A stretch of 64,000 nt of DNA from Chlorogloeopsis sp. ULAP01 (GCF_030381805.1 NZ_JAUDRH010000002.1:496001-560000); one strand, 5' to 3'. Positions 24,741-34,254 are shown, counted from the first letter of the stretch. Numbers and translations: made by a program. Notes: generated by a model not told the origin, from the letters alone.

Positions 24741-25730
24741 ATGTCACAAGCCATGAATTCCCAAAATTCTCTAGTTAGTGTAATAGTTCCGATTTACAAT
24801 CGCTCTAAATATCTCAAGCAAGCGATTGAAAGTGCGCTCAGTCAAACGTATAAAAATATTGAGATTATTGTGACTGATGATTGTAGCCCCGAAAATCCTC
24901 AAGCAATAGTTGAATCTTTTCACGATCCACGAATTAGATTCCGACGAAATGCGACAAATTTAGGAGTAGCTCGGAATATTGCCAGTGCTGTTACTGAAGC
25001 ACGCGGAAAATATATTGCTAGTCTAAACGATGATGATATCTGGAACGAGGACTTTTTAGCAAAGCTTGTTCCCCCCCTCGATGCCAATCCAAACCTAATC
25101 TTGGCTTTTAGCGACCACTACATTATAGATGCGGATAGCAATATTGATGAGGTTGCGACTGAAGAGTGTAGTAAACTTTGGAAGCGACATCAGCTAGAAG
25201 AAGGAGTTTACCAACCATTTTGTGAAATTGGGCTAGTTCATCAAGCTGTACCAAGTGCAGTTGCTGCCGTTATTCGCAAGGATGCAATTGACTGGAAAAA
25301 TTTTCCATCTCAAGTAGGGCCTTTTTGGGATTTATATTTAACTTATCTTGCTTGTCGAACTGGTGGTGGAGCATATTATTGTCCAGAAAGACTGAGTCAA
25401 TATCGAATGCATCCACTAGCTGAAACAATGGCGATCGGCAGCCAAAATCCTCAAGCTAAGATCAGGGGAGCAAAGGCAAGCATATTTTGTTTTCGTCAGT
25501 TTATGGAAGACGAGCAGTTACAGCAATTTCATAGCTACTTCAGATCAAAATGGTTACACGCACATACAACTCTAGGAATTGGATTATTACGAGCTGAACG
25601 AGCATTGGAAGCTCGCTCATTACTTTTAAACGCTCTCAGCCAACAAAAATTTAACCTCAGAACTCTCGTAGCACTAGCATTAAGTTTCACTCCCAAACCA
25701 TTAGTACGCAGATTATTTCTAGCTATTTAA
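24741..25730 (+). CDS. family 2 glycosyltransferase
   Basis: A 329-residue GT-A fold glycosyltransferase. The nucleotide-binding start is SVIVPIYNRSKYLKQAIES, followed by EIIVTDDCSPEN and the DxD-like metal site SLNDDDIWN (about residues 93-101). The C-terminal half (LSQYRMHPLAETMA, then a helical region ending LALSFTPKPLVRR) fits GT2 enzymes that build surface polysaccharides. No membrane helix apart from a weak C-terminal hydrophobic part. Acceptor and sugar are unknown. The 3' end overlaps the convergent PrsW-like gene by 8 bp. Confidence 0.85.
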   Translation: MSQAMNSQNSLVSVIVPIYNRSKYLKQAIESALSQTYKNIEIIVTDDCSPENPQAIVESFHDPRIRFRRNATNLGVARNIASAVTEARGKYIASLNDDDIWNEDFLAKLVPPLDANPNLILAFSDHYIIDADSNIDEVATEECSKLWKRHQLEEGVYQPFCEIGLVHQAVPSAVAAVIRKDAIDWKNFPSQVGPFWDLYLTYLACRTGGGAYYCPERLSQYRMHPLAETMAIGSQNPQAKIRGAKASIFCFRQFMEDEQLQQFHSYFRSKWLHAHTTLGIGLLRAERALEARSLLLNALSQQKFNLRTLVALALSFTPKPLVRRLFLAI

Positions 25731-26694
25731 AATAGCGCCGACGTGCTGAATACCGCAAATAGCAATAAATTGTCCATGCTACTAGTCCAAAAATTAAATT
25801 GAGCAGGAAGCGGCTAAGTATAAACCACAAAGTATCAGGGTAAAAAATCTGCAATGGACTTAAAGAACTCAAATTTCTCATTAACAGAAATAGCCCAAAA
25901 ATAGCATTACCACCCAACATCAGGGCAAACACTACCAAACCTTGCTCCCATAATCGATGTCGAAGTGTATAACCACTGATGAGGATGATAGGCATTTTTC
26001 CTTGTACTTTTCGCAATAATTGTTCTAGTCGCCAAAACATCCATACGAAAAATGGAAACAAACCGTAGCTGAGGAAAAATAGGGGTGCTGGATAACGCCA
26101 ACTGCTAGATAGAAAATTCACCAGGGCGTGACAGATGACAGAATTGAGCCATGAGCGAGAAATATTTGGGGTATAGCGCCGTAACCGGATTCTTGATCTG
26201 AAAAATAATGCCAAAGCATATCCCCAGGGTGCCGAGAACATAGTATGCACAGGTGTACCGATCGCCCGATCAAATACAGATGCCGTTTCGTGGAAAAGGT
26301 AAATCCAGTTTTCTTCGGCAGTGAATCCCAGGGCAACGGCGATAGTGAAGAGAAAAATACTACTAGGGCGTAATCGATACCTGCGTTGAAAATACCAGCT
26401 GGGAATCAGAACTGCTAACATCTTACAGCTTTCTTCGATGGGGCCAACTGCCAACAATTGCCGTAAAGCAACACCTAAAAGAGTGTGCCTCATTTCCCGC
26501 CAAGCTGCAAAAGAGTTAATTTGTGTTTCCACAACCCATCCCAAACCGAGGGCAACAAAACCCGATATTGCTCCGAAAACGAAGAATAACAGCAATCGCA
26601 GCAAGGAAGGGGCGGTGGAAACACGCCGATAATAGTAAATCAGCAGTAGCAGGGGAGGTGTTACCGCCCACAGCACTAAAAAGAAATTAGCCAC
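25723..26694 (-). CDS. PrsW-like intramembrane metalloprotease
   Basis: A 323-residue polytopic membrane protein of the PrsW/CAAX-like protease group. Signature glutamates: Glu87-Glu88 in GPIEESCK and Glu127-Glu128 in GFTAEENWIY; histidines His150 (TPVHTMFSAPWGYAL) and His189 (VICHALVNF) complete the metal site. Eight or so hydrophobic helices are visible. PrsW of Bacillus cuts an anti-sigma factor; the cyanobacterial substrate is unknown. GTG start. It converges with the glycosyltransferase gene. Confidence 0.82.
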   Translation of the reverse strand: MANFFLVLWAVTPPLLLLIYYYRRVSTAPSLLRLLLFFVFGAISGFVALGLGWVVETQINSFAAWREMRHTLLGVALRQLLAVGPIEESCKMLAVLIPSWYFQRRYRLRPSSIFLFTIAVALGFTAEENWIYLFHETASVFDRAIGTPVHTMFSAPWGYALALFFRSRIRLRRYTPNISRSWLNSVICHALVNFLSSSWRYPAPLFFLSYGLFPFFVWMFWRLEQLLRKVQGKMPIILISGYTLRHRLWEQGLVVFALMLGGNAIFGLFLLMRNLSSLSPLQIFYPDTLWFILSRFLLNLIFGLVAWTIYCYLRYSARRRYFK

Positions 26695-26818
26695 TCACAA
26701 AATGGGTGTAAGGGAATAAGGGAGTAAGGGTGTAAGGGGAGAGGGAGGTACATCTTTGTAATTCAATCAAGAGAACTCTCAACGCTGGGTTCTCTCACAC
26801 CCCTGCACCCCTGTACCC

Positions 26819-27739
26819 CTACCCCCCAACTTGAGCAATGACAGTGCGGTGACGAGGGCTGTTGCGAGTGATGGTGGGAGTTTGGAAACCCGCATCTACC
26901 AGCGCTTGCTCAATATCCAAGCCAAAATATTCATCTAGGTACGGCTCTGTGCTTTTGAGCAAAGTCAAAATGTAAGGAGGCATTTTCTTGTAAACTTCCG
27001 ATTTCGGATTCATATCCATAATTGCCAAATGCCCACCTGAACGCAGCAAACGCCGCGCTTCCGCAAAAATGCACCTAGTTGCAGACTGGGGCAATTCATG
27101 ACACATCAAGAAAATAGAAACTAAATCAAACGAGGCATCTGGTAATCCAGTTGATTCAGCAGCAGCATGAACCCAATTAATATTAGCTTGACGCTCTCGG
27201 GAGCGATAGTGGGCAACAGCTAAGAAGTAGGGAGATAAGTCTAAACCCGTAATTTTGGCATGGGGATAAAGTTCTTGCAGGGCAAAGGTACTCATACCCA
27301 CACTGCAACCCAAATCTAGGATATCTTGAGGCTGTTGGGAGATTTGCTGCTTGAGGATTTCGTGATAACTTTGACGCAGTTTTGGATCTCCTTGTGCTCC
27401 AGCATCCTTCCAAATCCCAGAATGAACGGCGTAAGCAGCAACTTCTGCTTCTAAGGCAGCTTCCCAACATAAATCGCCTTTTTCGTAGGCGTGGAATGAG
27501 GTGAGGTAATACTCTGGGTAATTAGTCTGGGGATTTTGTACTTTTGCTAGTTCGCTTTCCCAATCGTGCGATCGCAGACGAGAAACATTCTTTCTCCAAG
27601 GCACCCCTATTTTCTCAGCACGTTTAATCATCATTTGACGAGCTTGATGCTTGGCGAGGCTATATAGCGGTTTAATTGCCAGTACCCCATTTACCAAGCG
27701 TGAAGCCAATCCGGGAGTATTATTTACAGCCGTGTTCAT
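26819..27739 (-). CDS. class I SAM-dependent methyltransferase
   Basis: A 306-residue protein with SAM motif I at I-L-D142-L-G-C-S-V-G (about 140-150), motif II TGLDLSPYFLAVA, and motif IV DLVSIFLMCHELP, followed by ARRLLRSGGHLAIMDMNP. It is a Methyltransf_11/25 type. A 130-residue N-terminal region (AKHQARQMMIKRAEKIGVPW) has no known domain. Substrate unknown; the family covers small molecules and lipids such as quinones. Not in an operon. A low-complexity repeat tract (26700-26818) adjoins the 3' end. Confidence 0.82.
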   Translation of the reverse strand: MNTAVNNTPGLASRLVNGVLAIKPLYSLAKHQARQMMIKRAEKIGVPWRKNVSRLRSHDWESELAKVQNPQTNYPEYYLTSFHAYEKGDLCWEAALEAEVAAYAVHSGIWKDAGAQGDPKLRQSYHEILKQQISQQPQDILDLGCSVGMSTFALQELYPHAKITGLDLSPYFLAVAHYRSRERQANINWVHAAAESTGLPDASFDLVSIFLMCHELPQSATRCIFAEARRLLRSGGHLAIMDMNPKSEVYKKMPPYILTLLKSTEPYLDEYFGLDIEQALVDAGFQTPTITRNSPRHRTVIAQVGG

Positions 27740-27997
27740 CAGTAAAGTTGCTCAAATAATTAGCCTGCTTTGTGTAACCAGGACAAAGCCTGTTTATTTG
27801 CATCATAATCCTTAAACAGAGCCATTCTCGCAATCAAAAATTTTTCTAATTAACAAAGGAAACGACTATGCCGTGTCTTGGGATAATTCAAGCTATTTTA
27901 GTTCCTACAGTTGTAAATACAAAATTACATATTTAAAAACAGCTTGGAATGGATATTTTAAATTACCATCAAAGTTAGATGTGATAAATGTCACTTT

Positions 27998-28453
27998 CTA
28001 CATTCTTTCAACAGTGGGTGCTAACTCAGAAGTGCAAGCACGACAACGAGTAGCAGCAAGAGGAATTTTTTCCAAACAATAGGGACATTCTTTTTCTGTG
28101 GGTGCCGGAGGAGCCATTTCTTCTTTGCGTTTGAATCTAGCGATCGCCCGAATAGCTAAGTACAAAGCAAAAGCAATAATTAGAAAATCGACTACGTTGC
28201 CTAAAAATGAGCCGAGGGCAATTTTACCTCTTCCTACAGGAATGCCAAATGTTCGCCAATCATTACCTGTGAAAGCCAATAAAGGGTTCAACAGTGGCAT
28301 GATAATGTCTTCAGTGAAAGAGGTGACGATTTTACTGAAGGCTGCGCCAATAACTACTCCAATCGCTAAATCCATGACGCTGCCCTTGAGAGCAAATTCC
28401 CGAAAATCACGAATAAATCCGTTGATGTTTCTGCTGTTACGTCCTACAGCCAT
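27998..28453 (-). CDS. mscL: large-conductance mechanosensitive channel MscL with zinc-ribbon tail
   Basis: A 151-residue channel that opens under membrane tension to release solutes in osmotic downshock. The N-terminal amphipathic helix and TM1 read FREFALKGSVMDLAIGVVIGAAFSKIV, TM2 reads NVVDFLIIAFALYLAIRAI; the family glycines are in place. Unlike E. coli MscL, the C-terminal helix is followed by a four-cysteine ribbon C123-P-Y-C126 ... C137-R-A-C140 that probably binds zinc. The ATG at 28453 is normal. Single gene. Confidence 0.93.
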   Translation of the reverse strand: MAVGRNSRNINGFIRDFREFALKGSVMDLAIGVVIGAAFSKIVTSFTEDIIMPLLNPLLAFTGNDWRTFGIPVGRGKIALGSFLGNVVDFLIIAFALYLAIRAIARFKRKEEMAPPAPTEKECPYCLEKIPLAATRCRACTSELAPTVERM

Positions 28454-28627
28454 AATTCTTAAAATTTTCTCTTAATGAAGATATAGAGATAATCTTATTA
28501 CTATCTTTTCAAGCTGGAGACAGTTGAAAAAATAATTTAGTAATTGTGCGTAAATCAGTAATACCAGGTATGATTTACAAGACTTATGTTCCTTGATCGC
28601 CCCTCTCGCAGTTCGTTAGAAGTATCT

Positions 28628-29014
28628 ATGCAGATTACCGCTTCAGCGATTTCACTCAACGTAGATGATGTCATAGCATCAGCAACGTTCGTAAAGCAAC
28701 ATTTTGGCTTCAGTGAGGAAATGGCAGCCGAGGGCTTTGTTTCTCTCTCTAGATCAGATGCTGGCTTTAACCTAATTTTTCTCCAAACCAATCTGGAAAG
28801 TTTCAAACCCATCCATATGCGGGGACATCGAGCCGATGGTCTACTCATTGTCTTTGTAGTGGATGATATTGATCGGGAATACGCGCGAATTCAATCAGAA
28901 GGTGTGGAGATTACAACCGCGATCAAGACTGAATCTTGGGGTGAAAGGTTCTTTCAAGTCACAGATCCCAACGGTGTCGTGATTCAACTCGTTCAGTGGG
29001 ACACCGAAAAATAG
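28628..29014 (+). CDS. VOC (glyoxalase/bleomycin-resistance) family protein
   Basis: A 128-residue VOC protein when started at the ATG at 28628, where homologues begin (MQITASAISLNVDDV); an upstream ATG at 28586 adds 14 residues without similarity. The fold is ASATFVKQHFGFSEEM, then GFVSLSRSDAGFNLIFLQ, then FVVDDIDREYARIQSEGVEI, then WGERFFQVTDPNGVVIQLVQW. The final Glu/Gln and His metal ligands of glyoxalase I are not obvious, so this may be a non-catalytic or different VOC enzyme. It lies beside a TetR gene that converges with it. Confidence 0.82.
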   Translation: MQITASAISLNVDDVIASATFVKQHFGFSEEMAAEGFVSLSRSDAGFNLIFLQTNLESFKPIHMRGHRADGLLIVFVVDDIDREYARIQSEGVEITTAIKTESWGERFFQVTDPNGVVIQLVQWDTEK

Positions 29015-29054
29015 GAGAAACAGCATCAACCCACGTCTAATGCCCTCTACTTTT

Positions 29055-29702
29055 TTAAGGGTTTCGCACACCAGCTAAAATCAACGCGATCGCTTCTTGA
29101 GCGTGTTGTTCTAACATTGCTTTGCTCAGGAGCCGCTTACCTTGAGGATACTGCTGAATGTTACCCGCACCCACAAAATAGAATAAGCAAGTACCCATAA
29201 TGTTAATTGCTGATTGAAATGGATCGAGTTTGCGAAATACTTCTGTAGCAACTCCTCGTTCTAAAATTTTTACTAAGGTTGTATCGATGCTTAAAGAACT
29301 ACTGCGCTTGTAATATTTCCCCTGATTTTGAACTGCCTCGTGAAACATAATCAACGGTAACTTTGGATTACACGACACGCAATCAAGCAGTGCAGTGAGA
29401 AACTTTTCTAATGCCGCTTCCGGAGATAGATGATCTAAATCTAACTTTTGAGTTGTTTGCAAAAGATCTGAGTGCGATCGCTCCAAGACTGCTTGATACA
29501 AGCCTTCTTTATCCTTGAAGTAGTAGTAAATCATTGACTTTGCTACACCCGTTTTATTCGCGATCGCCTCTGTTCTGGCAGAAGTCAGACCATGTTTGGC
29601 GAATTCTTCTTCTGCTGCTGCTAAAATCACAGCTTGGGTTGCCTCTGCATCTCGAATTTGCCTAGTCTTCACTCTCTTTTCAGCTTTTATTTGACGCGCC
29701 AC
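29055..29702 (-). CDS. TetR/AcrR family repressor
   Basis: A 215-residue regulator. The HTH is in residues about 20-65 (AILAAAEEEFAKHGLTSARTEAIANKTGVAKSMIYYYFKDKEGLYQAVLE). The C-terminal ligand domain includes LFYFVGAGN. The GTG start at 29702 is preferred. It is transcribed divergently from the FAD monooxygenase gene at 29889, and the shared 186 bp contain three dyads of the same type (see the operator entry), so it most likely represses itself and the monooxygenase and is released by a small hydrophobic ligand. Confidence 0.9.
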   Translation of the reverse strand: MARQIKAEKRVKTRQIRDAEATQAVILAAAEEEFAKHGLTSARTEAIANKTGVAKSMIYYYFKDKEGLYQAVLERSHSDLLQTTQKLDLDHLSPEAALEKFLTALLDCVSCNPKLPLIMFHEAVQNQGKYYKRSSSLSIDTTLVKILERGVATEVFRKLDPFQSAINIMGTCLFYFVGAGNIQQYPQGKRLLSKAMLEQHAQEAIALILAGVRNP

Positions 29703-29720
29703 AACATTTTTAACTCATCA

Positions 29721-29866
29721 ACTGACTGCTTCGTCAGTATAGCTTGTCTGACTTGAGCAATTAATGAACAAGTTAAATAGAGATATTAATAATATCGACC
29801 GAATAGTCAGTTGACAAGCAAGAAGTTATATTTGATAGTAATTAATCAACTGACAAGTCTGTCATT
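29721..29866. promoter_or_regulatory. three TetR operator-like dyads
   Basis: Three 18-bp sites share the pattern ACTGAC-N6-GTCAGT: 29721-29738 (perfect 6+6 arms), 29794-29811 (ATCGAC/GTCAGT) and 29849-29866 (ACTGAC/GTCATT). Centres are about 73 and 55 bp apart. The first lies at the tetR start, the last just before the monooxygenase start. Assignment as TetR sites is inferred from the layout. Confidence 0.65.
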
Positions 29867-29888
29867 TATAGTATTGATATATTTAAAG

Positions 29889-31028
29889 ATGCGAACAAAA
29901 AAGAAAATTATTATTGTTGGTGGTGGCATTGGTGGTGCTGCAACTGCACTCGCTCTTTACCATGCTGGTTTTGAAGCTGTTGTCTATGAGCGAACGAAGG
30001 AACTGCGAGAGGTTGGTGCTGGCATTGCACTGTGGGCAAACGCTACACACATTTTGAAAAATTTAGGTTTACTGGAAGATGCAATCCGCGTCGGCTATCT
30101 GACTACGAATTATCAATTTAATTCGCAAAGCGGGAAGGAGTTGGTGAACGTGCTTGTTGATCGCTTTGAGTTGCCTGTTGTGGCGATTCATAGGGCAGAA
30201 TTACATCAGCTATTGTGGCGCAACGTGCCAGATGAGAAATTTGTCTTGGGACAAACCTTTGAGCGATTTGAGCAGGATAGAAGTCAGGTGCGTGCCTATT
30301 TTGCTTCCGGTTTAACGGATGAGGGAGATGCTTTGATTGGGGCTGATGGTTTGCGATCGCGAGTACGAGCAAACTTGTTGGGCGATCGTCCACCTACCTA
30401 TCGAAATTTTAAAACCTGGCGTGGTTTGACAGATTATATTCCAAGTAAATATCGTCCTGGCTATATTCAGGAGTTTTTAGGGCGTGGCAAAGGTTTTGGC
30501 TTTATGATGCTCGGTAAAGGGCAAATGTATTGGTATGCAGCAGCGATCGCAAAAGAAGCACAACCGGATGCTAATATTGGTCACAAACAAGAGCTGGAAA
30601 TCATGTTCCAAGATTGGTTTCCATCGATTCCTGAATTGATCGCTGCCACAGATGAAGCCAACATTCTGACGACGGATCTCTACGATCGCCCGCCAACTCA
30701 ACCTTGGAGCAAGCAGAATATTACGCTACTAGGTGATGCCGCTCATCCAATGCTGCCAACAATGGGGCAGGGAGCGTGTACCGCTTTGGAGGATGCTTAT
30801 GTAGTCACTAAATGCTTGCAAGAACACTCAGATCCCACTGCCGCTTTTCAACAGTATGAATCTCTGCGATTCTCCCGTACAAAGGCGATTGTTGAGCAGT
30901 CTTTGCGATCGGGTAAAATGGGCGAATTCAAAAATCCTTTTGCAGTAGCAGCGCGAAATACATTCATCAAGGTAATGGGAGCGGCTATTAGCAACAGTTT
31001 CAAGTCCCTTCATGCTTACAGAGCCTAA
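29889..31028 (+). CDS. FAD-dependent monooxygenase
   Basis: A 379-residue flavoprotein monooxygenase of the PHBH/UbiH-like group. GxGxxG at G11-G-G13-I-G-G16 binds FAD, the DG motif is G151-A-D-G154-L-R-S, and the GD motif is G282-D-A-A-H-P with MGQGACTALEDA. Start ATG at 29889 removes an unlikely upstream extension. Substrate is probably an aromatic or planar compound, as is usual in the group. Divergent from tetR and under its probable control. Its 3' end (31002-31024) is copied once more at 34299. Confidence 0.88.
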   Translation: MRTKKKIIIVGGGIGGAATALALYHAGFEAVVYERTKELREVGAGIALWANATHILKNLGLLEDAIRVGYLTTNYQFNSQSGKELVNVLVDRFELPVVAIHRAELHQLLWRNVPDEKFVLGQTFERFEQDRSQVRAYFASGLTDEGDALIGADGLRSRVRANLLGDRPPTYRNFKTWRGLTDYIPSKYRPGYIQEFLGRGKGFGFMMLGKGQMYWYAAAIAKEAQPDANIGHKQELEIMFQDWFPSIPELIAATDEANILTTDLYDRPPTQPWSKQNITLLGDAAHPMLPTMGQGACTALEDAYVVTKCLQEHSDPTAAFQQYESLRFSRTKAIVEQSLRSGKMGEFKNPFAVAARNTFIKVMGAAISNSFKSLHAYRA

Positions 31029-31083
31029 TTGATTTTGTATCAACGCCCAATACCGAAAATTAAATATCTAGGAAGTTAGATCT

Positions 31084-31118
31084 TGTTTGGCGAATCTTCT
31101 TCTGCTGCTGCTAAAATC
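31084..31118. repeat. fragment of the tetR gene duplicated
   Basis: 35 bases between the monooxygenase and the methyltransferase fusion match 29593-29628 within the tetR gene with one deleted T (TGTTTGGCGAA...CTTCTTCTGCTGCTGCTAAA). It is a shard, not coding. It shows that sequence to the left of the restriction-modification gene was copied or rearranged. Confidence 0.8.
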
Positions 31119-31173
31119 TATGAACTACGACCTTTCTATCTTAAATATTGAGAATTAAATCGGTGTCATTCAA

Positions 31174-34100
31174 GTGCAAAAGCGATATAGACCAATTGCT
31201 CTGTCCCTTTTTTCCGGAGCTGGTGGATTAGATATTGGATTTAATAAAGCAGGTTTTAATATTGTTGCTTGTGTAGAAAAAGAAACGAGTTTTTGTCAAA
31301 CGCTACACAAAAACTTAGGTAGATATTTAGAATCTGATTGCCGAATTATCAATGAAGATATTCGCATTCTTGAACCCGAACAGATTTTTAATGGACAGAT
31401 TGACTTTATTATAGGTGGCCCACCTTGCCAAAGCTTTTCTGCTATTGGTAGGCGGGCAGGAGGTGTATATGGAATATTGGATGAAAGAGGTAGTTTATTT
31501 GAACATTACTGCCGTTTAGTAAAACACTACCAGCCACAAGGATTTCTTTTTGAGAATGTACGCGGTATTTTAGGAGCTAGCAAAGGGCGAGATTGGAAAA
31601 TTATAAATGAAAAGTTTTCAGAGTTAGGCTATCAAATTTATTATCGGATTCTTGATTGTGCAGATTATGGAGTACCACAGCATAGAGAACGCTTAATTTT
31701 AGTTGGAACAAAAACGCATAACTTCAAATTTCCTTTACCAACACACGGTATAGACTCACCTGATAAACGACCTCATATCAGTGCTTTTGAAGCTATAGCT
31801 GATATTCAAGATCCTTCAGAGACAACACATATTTATCCTGGAAAATATGGTCATCTGCTTGCAGAAGTACCTCCAGGAATGAACTATCATTATTTCACAC
31901 GAGAAATGGGATATCCTAATCCTATTTTTGCTTGGCGTTCTCGTTTCTCTGACTTTTTGTATAAAGCAGATCCAGAAAAACCAGTCCGAACAATTGTGGC
32001 ACAACTTGGTGCTTACTCAGGCCCTTTTCATTGGAATAATCGGAAGTTTACTTTACAAGAATTCAAAAGATTACAAACATTTCCAGATGATTATGAGTTA
32101 ATTGGAAGTTTTAATACAGTACTAAAACAAATAGGTAATTCTGTACCTCCCATTTTTGCTAACAGGCTTGCAGAAGCTGTGTTACAGCAAATATTTGGTA
32201 TTGATTTAGGAATAGAACTTATTGAAGAAGATGAAAAACTATCTTTTGACTTACGAAAGTCTAGAAAAGCAAAATCAACACGTTTTCGCCGTCTTAATAG
32301 GACATCAGAGGCTGTTCAACTCAACTTATTTAATTCTAACGAAAACGTAGTCTCAATAAAAGATTCTCATGGTTTAACTCCGGATAACACCATAACTGAA
32401 AAATTTTTCCATTATTCTTCAATAAAAAAAAGAACTGCATTCAAAAACTTATTGTTTCCTACAATTGGTGTTGTATACCGTTTTATTACAAAACGTATTG
32501 AAAAAAAATGTTCAATTTCTGTATCACGTTATGATAAAAAATTTATAGAAACACCTCTTTTATCATATCAACTTCAGTTTAAGCATCCTATTGGTGATGG
32601 ATTAGAATTCATAGAATGTATTCTTCTATCAAAGCAAGAAGAAGATATACCTATTGCTTGGGATGCTATTGAAGATTGTTTACGGCAATGCTCTGGATAT
32701 CAAACAATGATGGATGTATATGGTCATTTTACAGAACCACATCCAATTTTTAATCTCAAAATGAATATTTTCACCGACAAACCTTATTTTTTGCTAAAAT
32801 TCGCTAAAAAATTTAGTGATTTTGATTCTACTAAAAAACTCTATCCAGGGAAATTTCTACAAGATTTGTATGAAGAAGAATGTAATTTTGATTTAACAGA
32901 AATTGTTAAAAAACTTAGAAGTTTGCGTTTTGATGTACGAGTTAATGAAACAAATGAAACTATTCCTCCTGGTTATTTTCGTTGCTGTTACCCTTTTACA
33001 TTAAATATTGAAAAACAAGTTGCTGTTGCTTGGAAAAACCATCCTAAAAAATATATACCAATGAAAACGGAGTATAACCATTATTTATCTGAAGCATTTA
33101 TTGAAGCTGAAAAATTAATCAAATACGAAGATGTAGATGAAGCAATTAAAAAATATAAACAAACACAAAAATCTCTGCTCTATCCTTTAGAAATGCAACA
33201 AGATGGTCAAGAAACTCCCCTAAACAAAAATGTTGCAGAAGGCATAGAAACTATTATAAATAATTTGAAATCTAATAAATACCTATATAGTATTTTAATT
33301 ACAAGTCTTGTTGAAAAACTAGTTCATCCAAATCAAGATATTCGTTCTGCTCAAGAAAGCTTAAATGGTGGTTATTCTAATCGTTCAACAGATGCAAAAA
33401 ATGTTACTCCTTTTTTGAAACGCCATAATCTTACCTCTTGTGCTGTGAGTGGTGCTGAAAGCGGTAGAAATTTTGAGAGGCCTTTTCCATATACTTTAGA
33501 CTATAAGGCTAAACCTAAGGGTGAAGGTAATTTAGAAGCATTTTTGGGAATATTACACGCTGTTCAGGTAAAAGGAATAGACCCATTTCCCTGTATAGTT
33601 CTTCTTATGGCATTAGATTTAAAAAACAAACAAAAGGCAGTTTATAATTATCCTCAGCCAAAAGGATTAACTGTTCAAGATATTTTTAATGCTGTTATTA
33701 AGCATCATGAACAAGCATCGGGAAATGGTCGTGCTCGTCTCCCTGTAATTGCAATTCAAGCGGTTTACCAGTGTTTGGTAGTTGAACTTTTACGTTATGC
33801 CGATACGACTATAAGAAATCCACCGAATAGACATAATGCTAATGACAAAGATGGTTGGATCGGTGATGTGCAAGTAGACAGATTAGACGGTACTCCTTTT
33901 GAAGGAATTGAAGTGAAGTCAGGAATTCGTATAAAAAGTGATATGGTTCGCTGCCTGCCTGAAAAATTTGCTGGGCAATTTGTAGACCGCTACCATATAC
34001 TTTCTACTGCTGAACCGTATATTGCTAGTAATGAAATAGATGAGGTAATCCAAATCGTAAATCAAGTTCGTCAGCAAACAGGATGTCAGGTAATTGTTAA

Positions 34101-34254
34101 CGGTTTAAATCACAGCCTTCGTTACTATTTACGGTTAATTTCAGATCCAGATCAGTTCTTAAAAAATTATACTGAATTAATAGAGACGGATTTGGATGTC
34201 AAATCTGAGCATAAGAAACTTTGGTCTGAGATCCTAGCTAATCTTCAGAATTGA
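31174..34254 (+). CDS. DNA cytosine-5 methyltransferase fused to a probable restriction endonuclease
   Basis: A 1026-residue polypeptide. N-terminal residues 7-340 are a complete C5 DNA methyltransferase: motif I SLFSGAGGLD (11-20), motif IV P-P84-C85-Q-S with the catalytic Cys85, motif VI E127-N-V, motif VIII Q169-H-R-E-R, and motif X G-N-S-V-P-P (321-326). Residues about 345-660 match nothing I know. The C-terminal 230 residues carry a PD-(D/E)xK-like site: D898 in GWIGDVQVDRL, then E913-V-K915 in EGIEVKSG. A restriction-methylation fusion of this layout would act as a self-contained type II system. The gene is unusually AT-rich compared with its neighbours and uses a GTG start. Confidence 0.82.
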   Translation: MQKRYRPIALSLFSGAGGLDIGFNKAGFNIVACVEKETSFCQTLHKNLGRYLESDCRIINEDIRILEPEQIFNGQIDFIIGGPPCQSFSAIGRRAGGVYGILDERGSLFEHYCRLVKHYQPQGFLFENVRGILGASKGRDWKIINEKFSELGYQIYYRILDCADYGVPQHRERLILVGTKTHNFKFPLPTHGIDSPDKRPHISAFEAIADIQDPSETTHIYPGKYGHLLAEVPPGMNYHYFTREMGYPNPIFAWRSRFSDFLYKADPEKPVRTIVAQLGAYSGPFHWNNRKFTLQEFKRLQTFPDDYELIGSFNTVLKQIGNSVPPIFANRLAEAVLQQIFGIDLGIELIEEDEKLSFDLRKSRKAKSTRFRRLNRTSEAVQLNLFNSNENVVSIKDSHGLTPDNTITEKFFHYSSIKKRTAFKNLLFPTIGVVYRFITKRIEKKCSISVSRYDKKFIETPLLSYQLQFKHPIGDGLEFIECILLSKQEEDIPIAWDAIEDCLRQCSGYQTMMDVYGHFTEPHPIFNLKMNIFTDKPYFLLKFAKKFSDFDSTKKLYPGKFLQDLYEEECNFDLTEIVKKLRSLRFDVRVNETNETIPPGYFRCCYPFTLNIEKQVAVAWKNHPKKYIPMKTEYNHYLSEAFIEAEKLIKYEDVDEAIKKYKQTQKSLLYPLEMQQDGQETPLNKNVAEGIETIINNLKSNKYLYSILITSLVEKLVHPNQDIRSAQESLNGGYSNRSTDAKNVTPFLKRHNLTSCAVSGAESGRNFERPFPYTLDYKAKPKGEGNLEAFLGILHAVQVKGIDPFPCIVLLMALDLKNKQKAVYNYPQPKGLTVQDIFNAVIKHHEQASGNGRARLPVIAIQAVYQCLVVELLRYADTTIRNPPNRHNANDKDGWIGDVQVDRLDGTPFEGIEVKSGIRIKSDMVRCLPEKFAGQFVDRYHILSTAEPYIASNEIDEVIQIVNQVRQQTGCQVIVNGLNHSLRYYLRLISDPDQFLKNYTELIETDLDVKSEHKKLWSEILANLQN

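Noticed and set aside
31174..34254. A complete multi-gene defence island
   Set aside because: Only one restriction-modification gene is present; the neighbours are metabolic or transport genes and no other defence families were recognised.
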